This document shows positions 45,030 through 56,259 of a DNA stretch of 64,000 nucleotides, one piece after another (positions within the stretch are counted from its first letter, which is position 1; the number at the start of each line of letters is the position of its first letter). Below the pieces are notes generated by a model. That model was not told where the DNA came from. It did not search any database and saw only the letters and a list, made by a program, of their open reading frames with translations. The position numbers were made by a program, and so were the translations under genes. The stretch spans positions 96,680,484-96,744,483 of the forward strand of contig CM041297.1 of NCBI GenBank assembly GCA_023052935.1. The letters run 5' to 3'. Source of the stretch: Piezodorus guildinii. Its lineage: Eukaryota; Arthropoda; Insecta; Hemiptera; Pentatomidae.

Positions 45030-46300
45030 ACTATTATTTTCACAAAAAATATACAGTTTCGCAAATTTGTCTGTTTTTTGTGTTATTTTGTCTAGCGATT
45101 AAAAAAAAAAAAATTACAGATTAACTTTAGAGATCATGACATTGGAAATCATTTAAAAAATGCATACTCGTAGAAAAAGAAAAAATATCAATTGACTTGG
45201 TTATTAAGGAGAGCTAACAGAAGGGGCTATGAAAATAGAGCTTCTAAATGTATTGCATATTTAGGACAGTTATACGTTATTGATTTTACTTCAAAGCTCG
45301 CACCATAATCTAATTACAGTGGCATGTTAGGTTTTAAATTTTACAATTTTCTCGAAAACCGGTTTTAACAAGTAGTCTATTAGGATTATTTTGGAATATC
45401 TGTAGTTTCTAGAACTTATTCTTATTGAATAATTTATCAGGGATCTTTGGAACCGTTTTAAAATTTTCATTTATTGTAATTATTTAAATATTTTTAACAA
45501 CGTAGTTTAAGAATTGATTCATAAATTATCTCATAAATTTATAAATGGCCAAGATAACACATACTAAACAAGTAACGATTAAAAAAAAGTATCATTTTTT
45601 TTTTTCAACATATTCAATGATAAGAAACGTTTTCCACTTTTAAACAAACTCCTATGGGATATCGTTGTTTTACAAAGTTAACTATGAAAACGCATTACTG
45701 TTAGAGTTGCCATATATCACTGCCACCGAAGGTGGGATGGGGCATCTGTAATAAGAGCTTTAAAACAACTCATTAATTCTCCTCCTCCATTCTCCAAAAT
45801 AATGAAAGTTCTCGTATCCATACAATATTTATGTCTATCATTCTTTCCAGTAGATAGATGGACAATTATAAAAGTTTTTACCAGATTTGTTGATTATTAA
45901 AATCAAATCATGAAATATTGAAATAATCTAAAGAAAATAATCAAAGTGTAATATAAATAATAAGTATCTGTTTTGTTTTTTCCAGTGTTCTGTAGTGTTT
46001 TCTTCAAAAAGATGTATAGTACGATATAAAAAGATGTATGTATAGTAGTTGAAAATCGTAAAAAATGTCTATTTTATTGGTTTATTTAATCTGAAGGTTA
46101 AATATAGTTTATAAATAAGAATGCTATCGAACAAATTCTCCAGTAACAATAATAATGAACACAAAATACATCTAAGTTCTATTTGCCAGTATTAATAAAC
46201 AATGATTGCCAAGACATTAAATTCAACCAATTTTAAACATTTTATTATAGTTTATAAAAAATATTTAAGATTTGCTATTTATGTAAATCATTTTTTGTCC
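45030..46300. other. AT-rich sequence, nothing identified
   Basis: Contains ttttctcgaaaaccggtttt, seen in many insect repeats, but no second copy of this block was confirmed. Confidence 0.3.
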
Positions 46301-46315
46301 TTCAAGAAGTTATTG

Positions 46316-46350
46316 TTACCTGAAGAAGCATTTTAGCTGAAACGTTGTAA
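46316..46350 (+). ncRNA. Candidate hammerhead-like ribozyme, compact
   Basis: UUAC (46,316-46,319), core CUGAAGA (46,320-46,326), stem II AGC-AUUUUA-GCU (46,327-46,338), GAAACGUU (46,339-46,346), GUAA (46,347-46,350). Core matches CUGANGA and GAAA exactly; stem I UUAC/GUAA is perfect; no extra unpaired base. Predicted cleavage after U46,346. This is the cleanest copy in the window. Catalysis is inferred. Confidence 0.55.
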
Positions 46351-46459
46351 TTGGAAAGGTTTTTAAATAAGGTAGTGATGTGTATATACAGCCTTCTAGT
46401 TTATAAAAAAAAAAATATTTCTATAAAGTTTTAAAGAATCTTTAATCTTTCGTATATTT

Positions 46460-46721
46460 GTTTTCGATTGGTGCGACAGTCCACGAAGGCCCATAGCCGC
46501 ACAGTTCGATGTCCTTAGATTCCACCTCGCGAGTCTAGATGATATATTATAAGGTAAGGTCTTCACTCCCTACGTCTAATTTTGTGAGTGGTCTCTAATT
46601 GGCTGACGGGTATAACGTATCCAAGGGAGGTTGTGAGTGAATTAAAAAGTCCTTCTGTAATTGGAATTCGAACCTTTGATTTGGTAGTCTAGTACGCTAG
46701 CAACACAGACACAAGCTCCCC
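46460..46721 (-). mobile_element. SINE-C, minus strand
   Basis: Minus strand starts ggggagcttgtgtctgtgtt (46,721), has a B-box-like ggttcgaattcc and body caaaattagacgtaggga, and ends ctgtcgcaccaatcg. Aligns with 63,210-63,485. Confidence 0.85.
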
Positions 46722-46891
46722 AATCTCTCCTGTAGGAAATGTTAATCGACAGATACGAAAAGCCAATCAATGTGTCAGAAATTTAAGCTTAATAAAGGCT
46801 GAAATCTATTCACATTATAATGAGCATCAATAATTGACCGATGAAAAAGAAATCGTTAATTTTATATAATGTATTTTATTTTTTATCTTTC

Positions 46892-46925
46892 CAACGTTTC
46901 GTCCCACATTATAGTTCTTCATCAG
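46892..46925 (-). ncRNA. Hammerhead-like core without clear stems
   Basis: Minus strand has a perfect CUGAUGA (46,919-46,925) and GAAACGUU, spaced as in the other copies, followed by AATAAA. Stem I and stem II pairing are not evident, so probably degenerate. Confidence 0.35.
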
Positions 46926-47039
46926 TGCACCTCAAGTTACACTTAGGAAATGCTTAGAACTGGCTGAAAGTAGTGACTGTCTTCGTTAATAAATAGTTCA
47001 GACCCAGACTATCTCCCATTTATTTTAATATTAATTTAG

Positions 47040-47770
47040 TGTGGTCCTTTTTCCCTCTTACCCTCCCTCAAAATCCATCTTATTTCATTTAAAGTGAATA
47101 TTGTAACTATACCGTTTGTCGAAGCAGCATTTTCAACAGCGTGTAAAAGCAGGTACGATAAATCCTCGAAACAGGCAGGGCAGCCTAAGATCCCATTTGG
47201 GGTTAGGGCCGCTTTAAAACCGCATTTAAATAAAAAAATAGCTCGCCGGCTGTTTGTCTTGAGGGAGGTGGGAAAAGCGACCGGGGCCCGGGAAAAGCGG
47301 AAAAGCGAGGGAGGGGGGACCAAATTACATTTCCCGCGCGAGGGTTAGTGGGCCCCAGATGCCACTAAAGCCATTATTCCCAACCAGTCAACGCCTCCTC
47401 GATACTTTTATTTATATCTTATTATGATTATTCTGGGAATTGGCGGGGGGGTTGAGGTCTCTCCTGAGGGTGCCACCCCCAGAAATTTGATTGGCCATCC
47501 GCCTATAACCCTTCCTAGGGGGGTTGTATCTCCTCCCCCCAAGTCCGATTTATTACCCGCAACATTAATTAACCGCTCGCTGAGCCGTTTGGAATTAGAT
47601 CTTGATTGTTAGGTGTTTGATGGCCGAGTTCCGTGTACAGCTGTGAACTTACAACTTGTTATTGTTTCCATTATTCCAATTCCTATCCGGTTAAAATTCC
47701 ATCAGTTCTGCGTTTCAATTAGTTGGTGATACCTATACATCCGGCCTATTCATGCTTACGGATTATAAGA
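47040..47770. other. Largest GC-rich unique island
   Basis: About 700 bp with long GC-rich stretches (gaccggggcccgggaaaagc, tttcccgcgcgagggttagt, gggaattggcgggggggttg) and ATTA sites (cattaattaaccgctcgctg). Open frames on both strands at 47,036-47,348 mirror each other and lack domains. Candidate enhancer or CpG-rich promoter. Confidence 0.42.
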
Positions 47771-48317
47771 AAAACTACATAATAAATGGTATACAGAGTT
47801 CTTTATAATCATGTCGATTGAATAATACAAAATTACTCACATTTCAAGCAGTAATATGTAATTTAATTTAAGTATTTTACCTTATAATTCGTTGTACTAA
47901 CTCGAGGAAAAACACGATTAAACATGCTGAATGAAGTATTTTGTTTACTACTACCCTGCTTAATCTGAATATTAGATTAAAATTATAATTTTTTTTTTGG
48001 GTGATCGAAAGACCTGATAACCAAGATTTTAATGTATTTTTATGGAATCATTGATGCATAAATGACACGTTGTTTTTCCTTATAGACTAGAGAGTTGAGA
48101 ATATTTTGAAGTATTTGTTTTTTTGGGAATTATTTGCACGTTTAGTTAAGATTACACAATGATAGAAACAGATAGCACCTGAAAGCAGTCTCTGATAGTA
48201 GTAGCGGAGGGAGATGATAATTTTTAATAGAATAATAACAACATATATTACAATAATTGGGTAATTTTGGAACAATCTATTCTTTAAATAAACATTCATT
48301 TATTCTTCATATTTCAT

Positions 48318-48351
48318 AATTGACGTTTAATAATACCTCATTTTCAGAATT
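48318..48351 (-). ncRNA. Hammerhead-like module, left palindrome arm
   Basis: Minus strand: AAUU, CUGAAAA (48,341-48,347), a decayed hairpin region, AAACGUC (48,322-48,328), AAUU. Stem I AAUU/AAUU is kept. One core G is substituted by A. Confidence 0.4.
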
Positions 48352-48639
48352 TTTTAATCAATCAATAAAAACATATCCTTATTTGATTGATTTAATTTAA
48401 TTTATCTGTTGATTGTTACAATTTAAAATTTTTTTTTATAAAATATCCATATTCTATTACGATTTTACACAAGGCTAGGAGTAGACTCTTGTAAAATTGT
48501 AATAGATTATGGATATTTTATTTTAAAAATGTTAAAATTGTAACAATCAATAAATACAAAAATGATCATTATTAAATCAAATACGGTTTTTTAATAAATT
48601 TAACAATATTAGGAGATGTTTTTTATTGATTGACTAAAA

Positions 48640-48680
48640 AATTCTTAAGATGAGGCATCATTAGCTCCGAAACGTCAATT
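48640..48680 (+). ncRNA. Hammerhead-like module, right palindrome arm
   Basis: AAUU (48,640-48,643), CUUAAGA, hairpin with GAG/CUC, GAAACGUC (48,669-48,676), AAUU (48,677-48,680). An AATAAA follows at 48,694. Its core differs from the left-arm copy at different positions, so a shared ancestor with CUGAAGA is plausible. Confidence 0.42.
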
Positions 48681-48759
48681 ATGAAATATGAAGAATAAAT
48701 GAATGTTTATTTAAAGAAGAGATTGTTCCAAAATTACCTAATTATATTAAAATACTCTT

Positions 48760-49520
48760 CATAATAGGATAATTTAAAAATAAACATATATAACATTTAT
48801 AAATGATTTCAATAAAACCTTAAATTAACTAAATAGGAAAATTTAATCATAACAAAAAATGTAATTTTAAAAAATTACGGTTATTATCTATTTATTATAA
48901 ATACCTTGAAAGCGAGTGATAATTCACTATCACGCTTTAGCATAGTATTTAAATTCCTAACATAATTTAGACGACATTAAACTTTATTTAACGAATCAAA
49001 AAAAAAAAAAATAATAGGCGGTGTCTAAGACTCCTCATATAATCTCCTCCAAATGCAACATTTAACAACCGAGAGTGTGAAATCGTATGTGGAGTTGATA
49101 TAGTAGTAGAAGCAGCTGCTACTTCATCGCCCTTAAAATCCACCAACATTGAATGTGTAAAGCTGATGTTTTGGAATTCTTTACTAAGCTGCTTTTGGAA
49201 TCTTCTAAAATAATGAATTCCATAATTACAATTATTGATTGTATAAAATATATGTGATATTGATTTTATAAAATAGATAGATAGATACAATTGATTTATA
49301 AAAGTAATATTTTTCATATTTTTTTGTAATATTTTTTATATGTAGGGAAATATATGTATATATAAAATAAGAAAGAATCCCTTAACAGATTTATGATTGA
49401 TCAAAAATGCATTTTGTGGAATTAACCAATATTTCTATATTTTATTTTATAGAACACATTATTTATGCCATTTATTGATACGTATTTAAATGAACACACC
49501 ATATATTACAACCTTTTATT
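48760..49520. other. AT-rich sequence, nothing identified
   Basis: A 109-codon minus frame (48,988-49,317) shows no domain. Confidence 0.35.
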
Positions 49521-49526
49521 AAAAAA

Positions 49527-50414
49527 TCTGGTGCGGGCAACACACGACTTTCACTTACCTCCATTTTTAAAATCAATGAAAGAATTTTCAGAAACAGATA
49601 GAGATAAAAATACGTGAAACTATTAAGGAATTAATTAAATTGAATTTATTTAGAAACATGTGTTTTATTAAAAAATCTATTATATTATTATCTAAAATAA
49701 TCAGTTAGTTTTATGTTCGTTTCATCACTCTCTATTAACTTTTAAAAGCTTGTGTATGAGATAATATTTTTTCTAAAATCTTTAGCTTTCCAACGGTATA
49801 TCATGCATGTGTATTACTGCTCTTATGTTCAAAAACGAAAAATTGCGTTAAAAAAATATTTTTTCTGTTTTCTCCTTGAGTTGGATATCGAATTTATTCA
49901 ATTTATATGTTTACCTGTTTTTCATCAGCGTTAACAAGATAATATAGTTATTTTTAATGAATCTACAAAATTAAAGGTACTTTAGGGGAAGAAAATTTAA
50001 AATATCGGCATTTAAGCCCTGTCAAACCATTTTTATCCACATAAAACCTACATGATATTAAAGCCATTAAATTTTACATCGATATAGCGAGTTTAATCAA
50101 AATCGTCAGAACCGTTTTCGAGAAAATCGAAAAAAGGTGCAAAATGCATGATATATAGTGTCTCTTCTGGTAAGCTCATTTTGATGAAAAAAAGTTTGTA
50201 ACAAAAAAAAAAAAAGTTGTCAGTTTCATAGGACTTACCGTTTCCGCCCGGGAGTTACCACACACACACACACACACACACAGACCTTTTGCGGGACTTG
50301 GTTATTTGGACTCAGGGGACCCTAAAACGTGTATTTCCGTTGGAAACTGGAATTAGAAAATTTTCACGATCACAATACTTTCCCTTATTATATATAGTAA
50401 GTGAAAGTAAAAAT
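49527..50414 (+). mobile_element. Family H copy H8, full length reference
   Basis: 888 bp. Left terminus tctggtgcgggcaacacacg then actttcacttac (49,547-49,558); right end gtaagtgaaagt (50,397-50,408) then aaaaatt. The two 12-mers are perfect inverted repeats placed subterminally. No ORF above 60 codons except a random one at 49,752-49,934. A (CA)n tract lies at 50,259-50,281. Class not resolved; terminal design fits a non-autonomous DNA element. Confidence 0.88.
50259..50281. repeat. (CA)n microsatellite inside H8
   Basis: Same position holds GT/CA-rich sequence in H4 (34,433-34,456) and H5 (34,769-34,782), so the tract is inherited from the H element. Confidence 0.9.
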
Positions 50415-50599
50415 TAACTATAGATTGGATTGATCTGTGAATGGTACTATCAAATTATCACTATTCTCAAAACTCCAGTGATTCCACTTCAAGATTCCAT
50501 TATTCGTTTTTGTGTGATCTTCATTGTCTTTAGGTATTCTAAGCCTTCGCTCAACATTCAAGATGATACTCGGTTAGAGAGATTTTTCCCCAACTTTGC

Positions 50600-51160
50600 C
50601 ACTCCAAGAAGAAATATTGATCTGAATAAGAAATGGCATGGGATATGAAGAGGTGGCCTCCAGGCCGACAATACAGGCGATCAATCACCCGCTATCTCCA
50701 CCTTATCAGCGACTGGAGCGCCGTCGACGCTGGGGCAAATGAAAACTGTCTCCCCCCCTCCACGGTCGGAAAAACCGAGATTTACCGTTGTCTTTATCTC
50801 CGGGGAAATAAGTTTTCCGAGAGTAATGTGCTCGGTCTCCCTTCGATTTTCCTTTTTCTAGTTTATGCCCCTCCTCCTCCTGGATATATTTGTGGACAGG
50901 AAAAAAGGGGACACACTACATTCATTATCGATAATGGTCAGTGAGTCTTTGTACGTCGGGCGGTTTAAATCTACGGTCACTGCTAGGCTGGCTCCATAGA
51001 TTTTATCTATCGGGATACCCGTCTCATCCACGTCTGAATCTGGAGATAATTCAGCTTGAAGTATCTCTGCCTACTCCTTTCTGTGAAGTTGGAAGCGGTG
51101 AACTTTTCTGTTCCCCATATAGATTATCAGGTTACGATTTGGATTATATGTAAAAATAGT
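50600..51160. other. GC-richer unique island with overlapping plus open frames
   Basis: Frames 50,430-50,648, 50,633-50,944 (103 codons) and 50,941-51,153 are nearly contiguous in different phases; no domain recognised. Sequence includes gccgtcgacgctggggcaaa and ttatctccggggaaataag. Could be a decayed exon or a conserved non-coding element. Confidence 0.35.
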
Positions 51161-51198
51161 AGATAAAAAGAAAAGGAAAATACCCCTCTCACCATATT

Positions 51199-51403
51199 AA
51201 AAAAAAAAAAAAAAAAAAAATACCTGTGCCACTACAACACATGAAGAGTCTTGGGCTCAATACATCTATAGATTCGTACTGTTTCAAGGCCAACGGCCGT
51301 GCAATAAGGTGAGATCACGCTCCGCCGCCAGGTTTTTTTCCCAATTTTTAGTTACCCACTTTATAGAAGCTGGGTCTACCCCAGGAGGGTCTCCATACCC
51401 CAG
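51199..51403 (-). mobile_element. SINE-A, head-truncated, minus strand
   Basis: A-run 51,199-51,220 (poly(T) in element orientation), acctgtgccactac, ggccaacggccgtgcaataa, tacccactttatagaagctg and ccccaggagggtctccatac: SINE-A body in reverse. Confidence 0.88.
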
Positions 51404-51589
51404 GAATTATATACGCTTCTTTAACTCCGCTAAATTTAAAGTGATCAGTTTTAAATTATTTCATATTTCTGCAACAGACGAAAACAACATCGGAAAAAGC
51501 AAAGAAAAAAATAATAAAGTGGAGGTTGGGATGGATATATAACGTAGATGAGAACTGCAGAATAAATTATAAATTTAATATTTAGTAGA

Positions 51590-51685
51590 TTTTTTTTTAT
51601 TTGATATCTATTTATTGAGATATATCACAATTTGTTTCATAATGGACAGTAGTAATAGTGATCTGATTATTAAATTTTAAAAGCT
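51590..51685 (-). mobile_element. Jockey-type 3' UTR tip (J17)
   Basis: Minus strand gatcac..attactactgtcca, aaacaaattgtgatatatctc aataaa: end of the J9 3' UTR. Confidence 0.65.
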
Positions 51686-52489
51686 GCTTAATAACTGCTG
51701 ATATATCAAGAATCAAGGACAAAATTATAACAGAAATATCGAAAACAAAAATTAATTGATAAACAAGTGTCTACAGGTTTACTTATAGCTTCATATCCTC
51801 AGGTTCTTTGGAATTAGTGATGTCTAGAGATATGGCATGCTGTCTCCGTACCAACTCCATTCCAGGTAACTATACTGATGTTTATTCAATAGTAAAATTC
51901 AAAATCCATTATGATTATTATAATCCTAAAATCACAGCAGTCGATTTCCGCTTGATATACTCAATCAATCAAAAATAAAATAAAATGGTTGCTGTTGCTA
52001 TATTTATTTGTAATATTCCCACTGAAATTATACAACATTTGCTAATTTCCACACGCTAGAGCATAAAGAAACTACCAATACACCCTTTTCAGGTTAAATA
52101 GCTTTACTTAGAGTAATTTAAATGAATACCGGTTTAGGTCACATTTTTCATTTCATTTCAAATTCAAAGAATAATAATTTTGAAAGATTTTAAACATTTT
52201 AGTAATGAACATAGAACAAGAGACATAGTTAAAATAAATTGCCAAAACTGGTGCACGTAGTTAGCCTAAAAGACGGTAGAGATCGTTGTGCCGACAGCAA
52301 GACCAATCTCCAGACATTACTGTTAATGAGCAGAAAGAAGCAGTACTTTATTTACAAATAAGAATGTTTTTATTAAACGTGTTAAAAAAATATTCCAGCA
52401 CATTGTTGAAAATTAATATTATATGTCAATTACAAGTGCGATGATGCTATTTTTAGTTTATTTATTTTTTCGGGATCTCCTTCTTTTTC

Positions 52490-52965
52490 TGTAAATGATT
52501 TTTCCGTTCAAGAGGGCAGGTAAGTTTCCAAAGAGGTTGTAAGTTACACGGGCTAAGGAGAGCACTTAACAGCAACAGGCTGTAAACACGACCTACAAGT
52601 TGATAGCGCCAAGGAAAATCTCATAAAATTTATCAGACAAATTAACAGAGGCCGTGCGCGCAAGAGGCGATGTTTTCAGATCGTGTAGTAGGTCCGGTTT
52701 GCCTATCCCTGGGCCCAGATAACATTCCTCGTGTTACTGTTTTTGAAAAGTGGTCCTCCCCACGCCACCCGCCGGACAATGTGGGATTTCCTTTTTACTT
52801 TTTTTTTTTTGTTTTATTTTTTTATCTCTCTCTTCCTTTTTTCCTCGATTCTCCCTTTAACGCCGCGACACACACACGAGCGAGCTCACACTTACAAACC
52901 GTGCGATGGAACACCGAGAAGTCGTTAATTATCTTGAAATTCTGGTTGAATTTATGGTACCTTTG
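52490..52965. other. GC-richer unique island
   Basis: Includes gaggccgtgcgcgcaagagg, ccctgggcccagataacatt and ccccacgccacccgccggac. The plus frame 52,670-53,119 (149 codons) has a hydrophobic Phe-rich stretch from a T-run and no recognisable domain. Confidence 0.35.
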
Positions 52966-53619
52966 GCATAAACTAATGCTTCTTTCTATAAAGAATTGCT
53001 TCCTTAATACACTCGGTATGGTAATAAGACATTTTTTATTCCCTGATATCAATTCATTTACCATATTTGGGATAATATTCTCTCCCTCACCCTCCGCTAC
53101 TTCCAGAAGTCAATATTGATTTTTACACAACTTCTCCAGAATTGACTTCATATATTTTTTTTTCATATAATTTACTATGATAAAAATCAGTGATAAGCCC
53201 AAAGCAATCTTCTAACATTACAGATAAATGTCCATAGGTCTTGGAACAGTATAAGATCAATTAAATTTTGTTCAGATCATTACAGACTTTTTTTTTCATA
53301 TTACATATTTACAAGCGGATTAGTTATACTTTTTATTTGAAGAATTACATCTATCAATTTTTTTTTTTTTTTCTAATCCTCCAAATTTATGCTGTACACA
53401 AGAATACACAAGAACATGTAAATAAGTAATAAATGTCCTCCTATTACCCGAAGGTTTTTTAAGGTTATGTATAACGGCGTGCTGTATGCACTTTTCCAAT
53501 TTCCCAAACGTTTATTAGTCTTACAAATAAAAAAAAATAAGTGTTTAATCAAAATTATTTATACTCAATATGAACATATACTTTTTTTTTCATCCCTACT
53601 TCGTTTTTGTTGGCTATAC

Positions 53620-53770
53620 AGGGGTTTCTCGGGTCAGGGAGTGAGGGTGAGGTATGAGTGCCAAGTTAAAAGACCCCAGGCACCAAGACGCGAATCATCG
53701 ATCATCAGAATGCAATGCGCGTTAACTCACTCGGAAACCCCGTTCACAGGTATAAACATAGACTATACAT
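53620..53770. other. Short GC-richer island with imperfect inverted ends
   Basis: ggggtttctcgggtca at the left and actcggaaaccccg at the right are imperfectly complementary. The element boundaries are unclear. Confidence 0.25.
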
Positions 53771-53824
53771 TTAGTACATATAGAAGTTAAATACGGTGTT
53801 ATATGCATGAAACTATGTATAAAT

Positions 53825-54120
53825 AGCATTCTTCGGAAGAACCGATAAAATAATAGACATAGCCAGAGAAATATTCATAGCCCACATGCAATATGTTAGT
53901 TACTGCCCGCTTTAACAGAACTATTTTCAAAAAGAGAATATCGAAAGAAACCTCAAGAAAATACTAGGCGATGACACCATAACAATTAAGAAACTGTAGA
54001 GTTTATTAAAATATTTAATGTGTTAAAAAAAATTTAGCGTCGTTGAAACAAGAAAAAAATAGAAATAGAACAAATAACAGCCAATAGTAATTATGTGTCC
54101 AAAAATAAAATAACATAACC
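53825..54120 (+). pseudogene. Non-LTR C-terminus, second copy of the J6 family (J18)
   Basis: NLKKILGDDTITIKKL then a stop matches SLKKMLDDNNVTIRKT of J6, and the 3' UTR block (gtcgttgaaacaag, aattatgtgtccaaaaataa, ataacataacct) also aligns. The upstream C...HYVSYCPL region is decayed. Confidence 0.75.
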
Positions 54121-54789
54121 TGTTTGTTATCACCATATCTTAGACTTGGGTGAAAAGAGATAAGATCGAAATAAATTTTATGAAAATAGAATTTAATATA
54201 TATTTGGAGATTTGAAATTAATTTTATTTTTATATTAATTTTTAATTATATATATTTTTTTATTTTATAAAATTCATATGTATTATACATTCATTTCTAC
54301 TTATAATTGTGTCTTTTCTTTGTTTACAATTCTACTGTTAACTAAAACGTGAAGTATGAACAGATTGCTCTTGCAACATTATTTTTTTAGATTATTTCAA
54401 TATTAATAATACTTGTTTCATAATAAAATCCTCAATAAAATAGTAAATAAATATTTGTATTGATATTTATATTTAATCACAATAATTTATATATGTAATA
54501 ACTATTTTGATCATCGTATATACTTTTAATAAATAAAAAAAAAAGTGAATGATATGTATTGGCTTGAAAGAAAGAAAAATAAATTTACCATATTAGTTTA
54601 TTACATATCAACATATTTGTTATTATTTAATTTTAGATCATCACTACGGTTCTACAACGTTTCTAAGAGTCCTAAGGTTCTGTTAATATATAAACAATTG
54701 TGTTTAGGCTACGTTTCGAAAATTTATTGCTCTCGAATACATACCAATTTTACGATTTTTAACTTAATCTCTATTAATAAACAAATATT

Positions 54790-54912
54790 ATATTTTATGT
54801 AATTTGGCTTTATCATTGTATACTGTATATATTGAGTGAATGAGACCTCATATCACTATTTCTAATGTTCATATAGAAACAAATTGTAATATATCTCAAT
54901 AAATAAATATAA
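54790..54912 (+). mobile_element. Jockey-type 3' UTR tip (J19)
   Basis: atgtaatttggctttatcat, gaatgagacctcatatcact, aaacaaattgtaatatatct, aataaataa: J9 3' UTR terminus. Confidence 0.75.
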
Positions 54913-55084
54913 AAATAAAATAAAAAAAATAAACATGACTTTTTATATGTTAATTACCACCATAACTTGGAATATATTCGTTATATTTAAATTAATAAAC
55001 GATAAATCTGTTTGTTAGCAGTAGGCTTATTTGAAATATTGTTGAAATGGTTTATCAAGATAGTAATGCAATACAGATTTCATT

Positions 55085-55548
55085 CAGCTTTAGAGTATTT
55101 ACCCATAATAGATACTATCAATGCTTCAATAGAAATGTGTTATTTATTATAACACATATTATATTAATAATAATATACATATATATTTATTTATTAAATT
55201 GACCGTATGTAAAATTTATATAGGTATATGTGATCTGGCTTGTTGCCAAAATGAAATATAATTGGTAATCCTAACCGCCTTATTTAAGAAAATAATAACT
55301 TACTCATAAAAAATACTCAAAACCATTTACTAATAATAAATACTTTCAATGCTTTAATATAAATGTGTTATATCATTAATGTTTGAAATTAGTAAATGTA
55401 CACATACATATATAAGAATATTAAAATATATTAATAAATATATGGATGTATATCATTAAATTGAATATATGTAAAATTTTATATAGATTTTTCTAATTGG
55501 TTCAATTAGAATTACACAAAAATAAAATATAGGGATTATTTATTAATA

Positions 55549-55613
<65 letters not shown>

Positions 55614-55748
55614 TATTAAACTTAAAGATAGATAGAGATGTGTTTAGCTGCTAAGTTATGAAGCTATGTGATCTCGCTTGTTGCCAGAATGAAAAATAAT
55701 TGTTAATCCTAACCGTCTTATTTAAGAAAATAATAACTCATTGCCGCT
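55085..55748. repeat. Two-unit tandem duplication with internal (TA)n expansion
   Basis: Unit 1 about 55,085-55,308; unit 2 about 55,312-55,748. Shared blocks in order: tatcaatgctt-aat-gaaatgtgtta, ttaaattga-n-atatgtaaaattt-tatag, tatgtgatct-gcttgttgcc and gttaatcctaaccg-cttatttaagaaaataataact. Unit 2 is longer because of (TA)n at 55,545-55,608. Confidence 0.82.
55545..55608. repeat. (TA)n microsatellite
   Basis: Near-perfect TA tract. Confidence 0.95.
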
Positions 55749-55789
55749 TCCATTATAAATAAAATTTAGAAAGAGCGCCGTATATCTCT

Positions 55790-56060
55790 GTAGCCATTAA
55801 ATTTCCATTCAGAAAACAAGTAGAATAAGTTCTGAAGTTGTTGTATCAAAACATTAATCGGAGCGGACAGAAATTAAGAAAGACAGAAGACACAGCGGGG
55901 GTGAGTTAGTGGGGAAATCCGCTAGGCAGCGCCACTGAATAGCAGGTCAATAAATCCCCGGCCCCGCCCGCCGAAATAAAACTCTCCCCCTTTCTCTCCC
56001 CATCTCCCACCCTCTTCCTCTCCTCCTAACTTATATCTTCTTATTGTTCCTTCTTATTTA
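55790..56060. other. GC-richer unique island
   Basis: gaaagagcgccgtatatctc, ccgctaggcagcgccactga, ccccggccccgcccgccgaa, then a C/T-rich tract. No ORF or repeat match. Candidate conserved element. Confidence 0.42.
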
Positions 56061-56191
56061 TGGCTATTTATTCCTTCTAAATTATTAATTAAAATTATAA
56101 ACATTTTACTCTAATGTTTTCTCATAAAAATAAAATATATATTTGTAAAAAAAAATCTATTATTTATATATATTTTATTGAAATCGTTAAC

Positions 56192-56194
<3 letters not shown>

Positions 56195-56256
<62 letters not shown>
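56195..56256. repeat. (TA)n microsatellite
   Basis: Perfect TA tract of about 60 bp. Confidence 0.95.

Positions 56257-56259
<3 letters not shown>

Larger units (their letters stand above)
48253..48745. repeat. Near-palindrome with ~220-250 bp arms
   Basis: Left arm 48,253-48,473 and right arm 48,488-48,745 are imperfect inverted copies around a ~14-nt centre (gctaggagtagact). Outer blocks aattttggaacaatctattc and agagattgttccaaaatt, middle blocks attgattgact/aatcaatcaat and inner blocks atatccatattctattac/gtaatagattatggatat match. Each arm carries a hammerhead-like module. It may be two head-to-head copies of one element or a foldback element. Confidence 0.88.

Noticed and set aside
49752..49934. 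60-codon ORF in H8
   Set aside because: Not conserved in other H copies; H appears non-coding.
52670..53119. 149-codon ORF as a membrane protein
   Set aside because: The hydrophobic stretch comes from a poly(T) run (Phe-rich), not a convincing membrane helix in a conserved protein.
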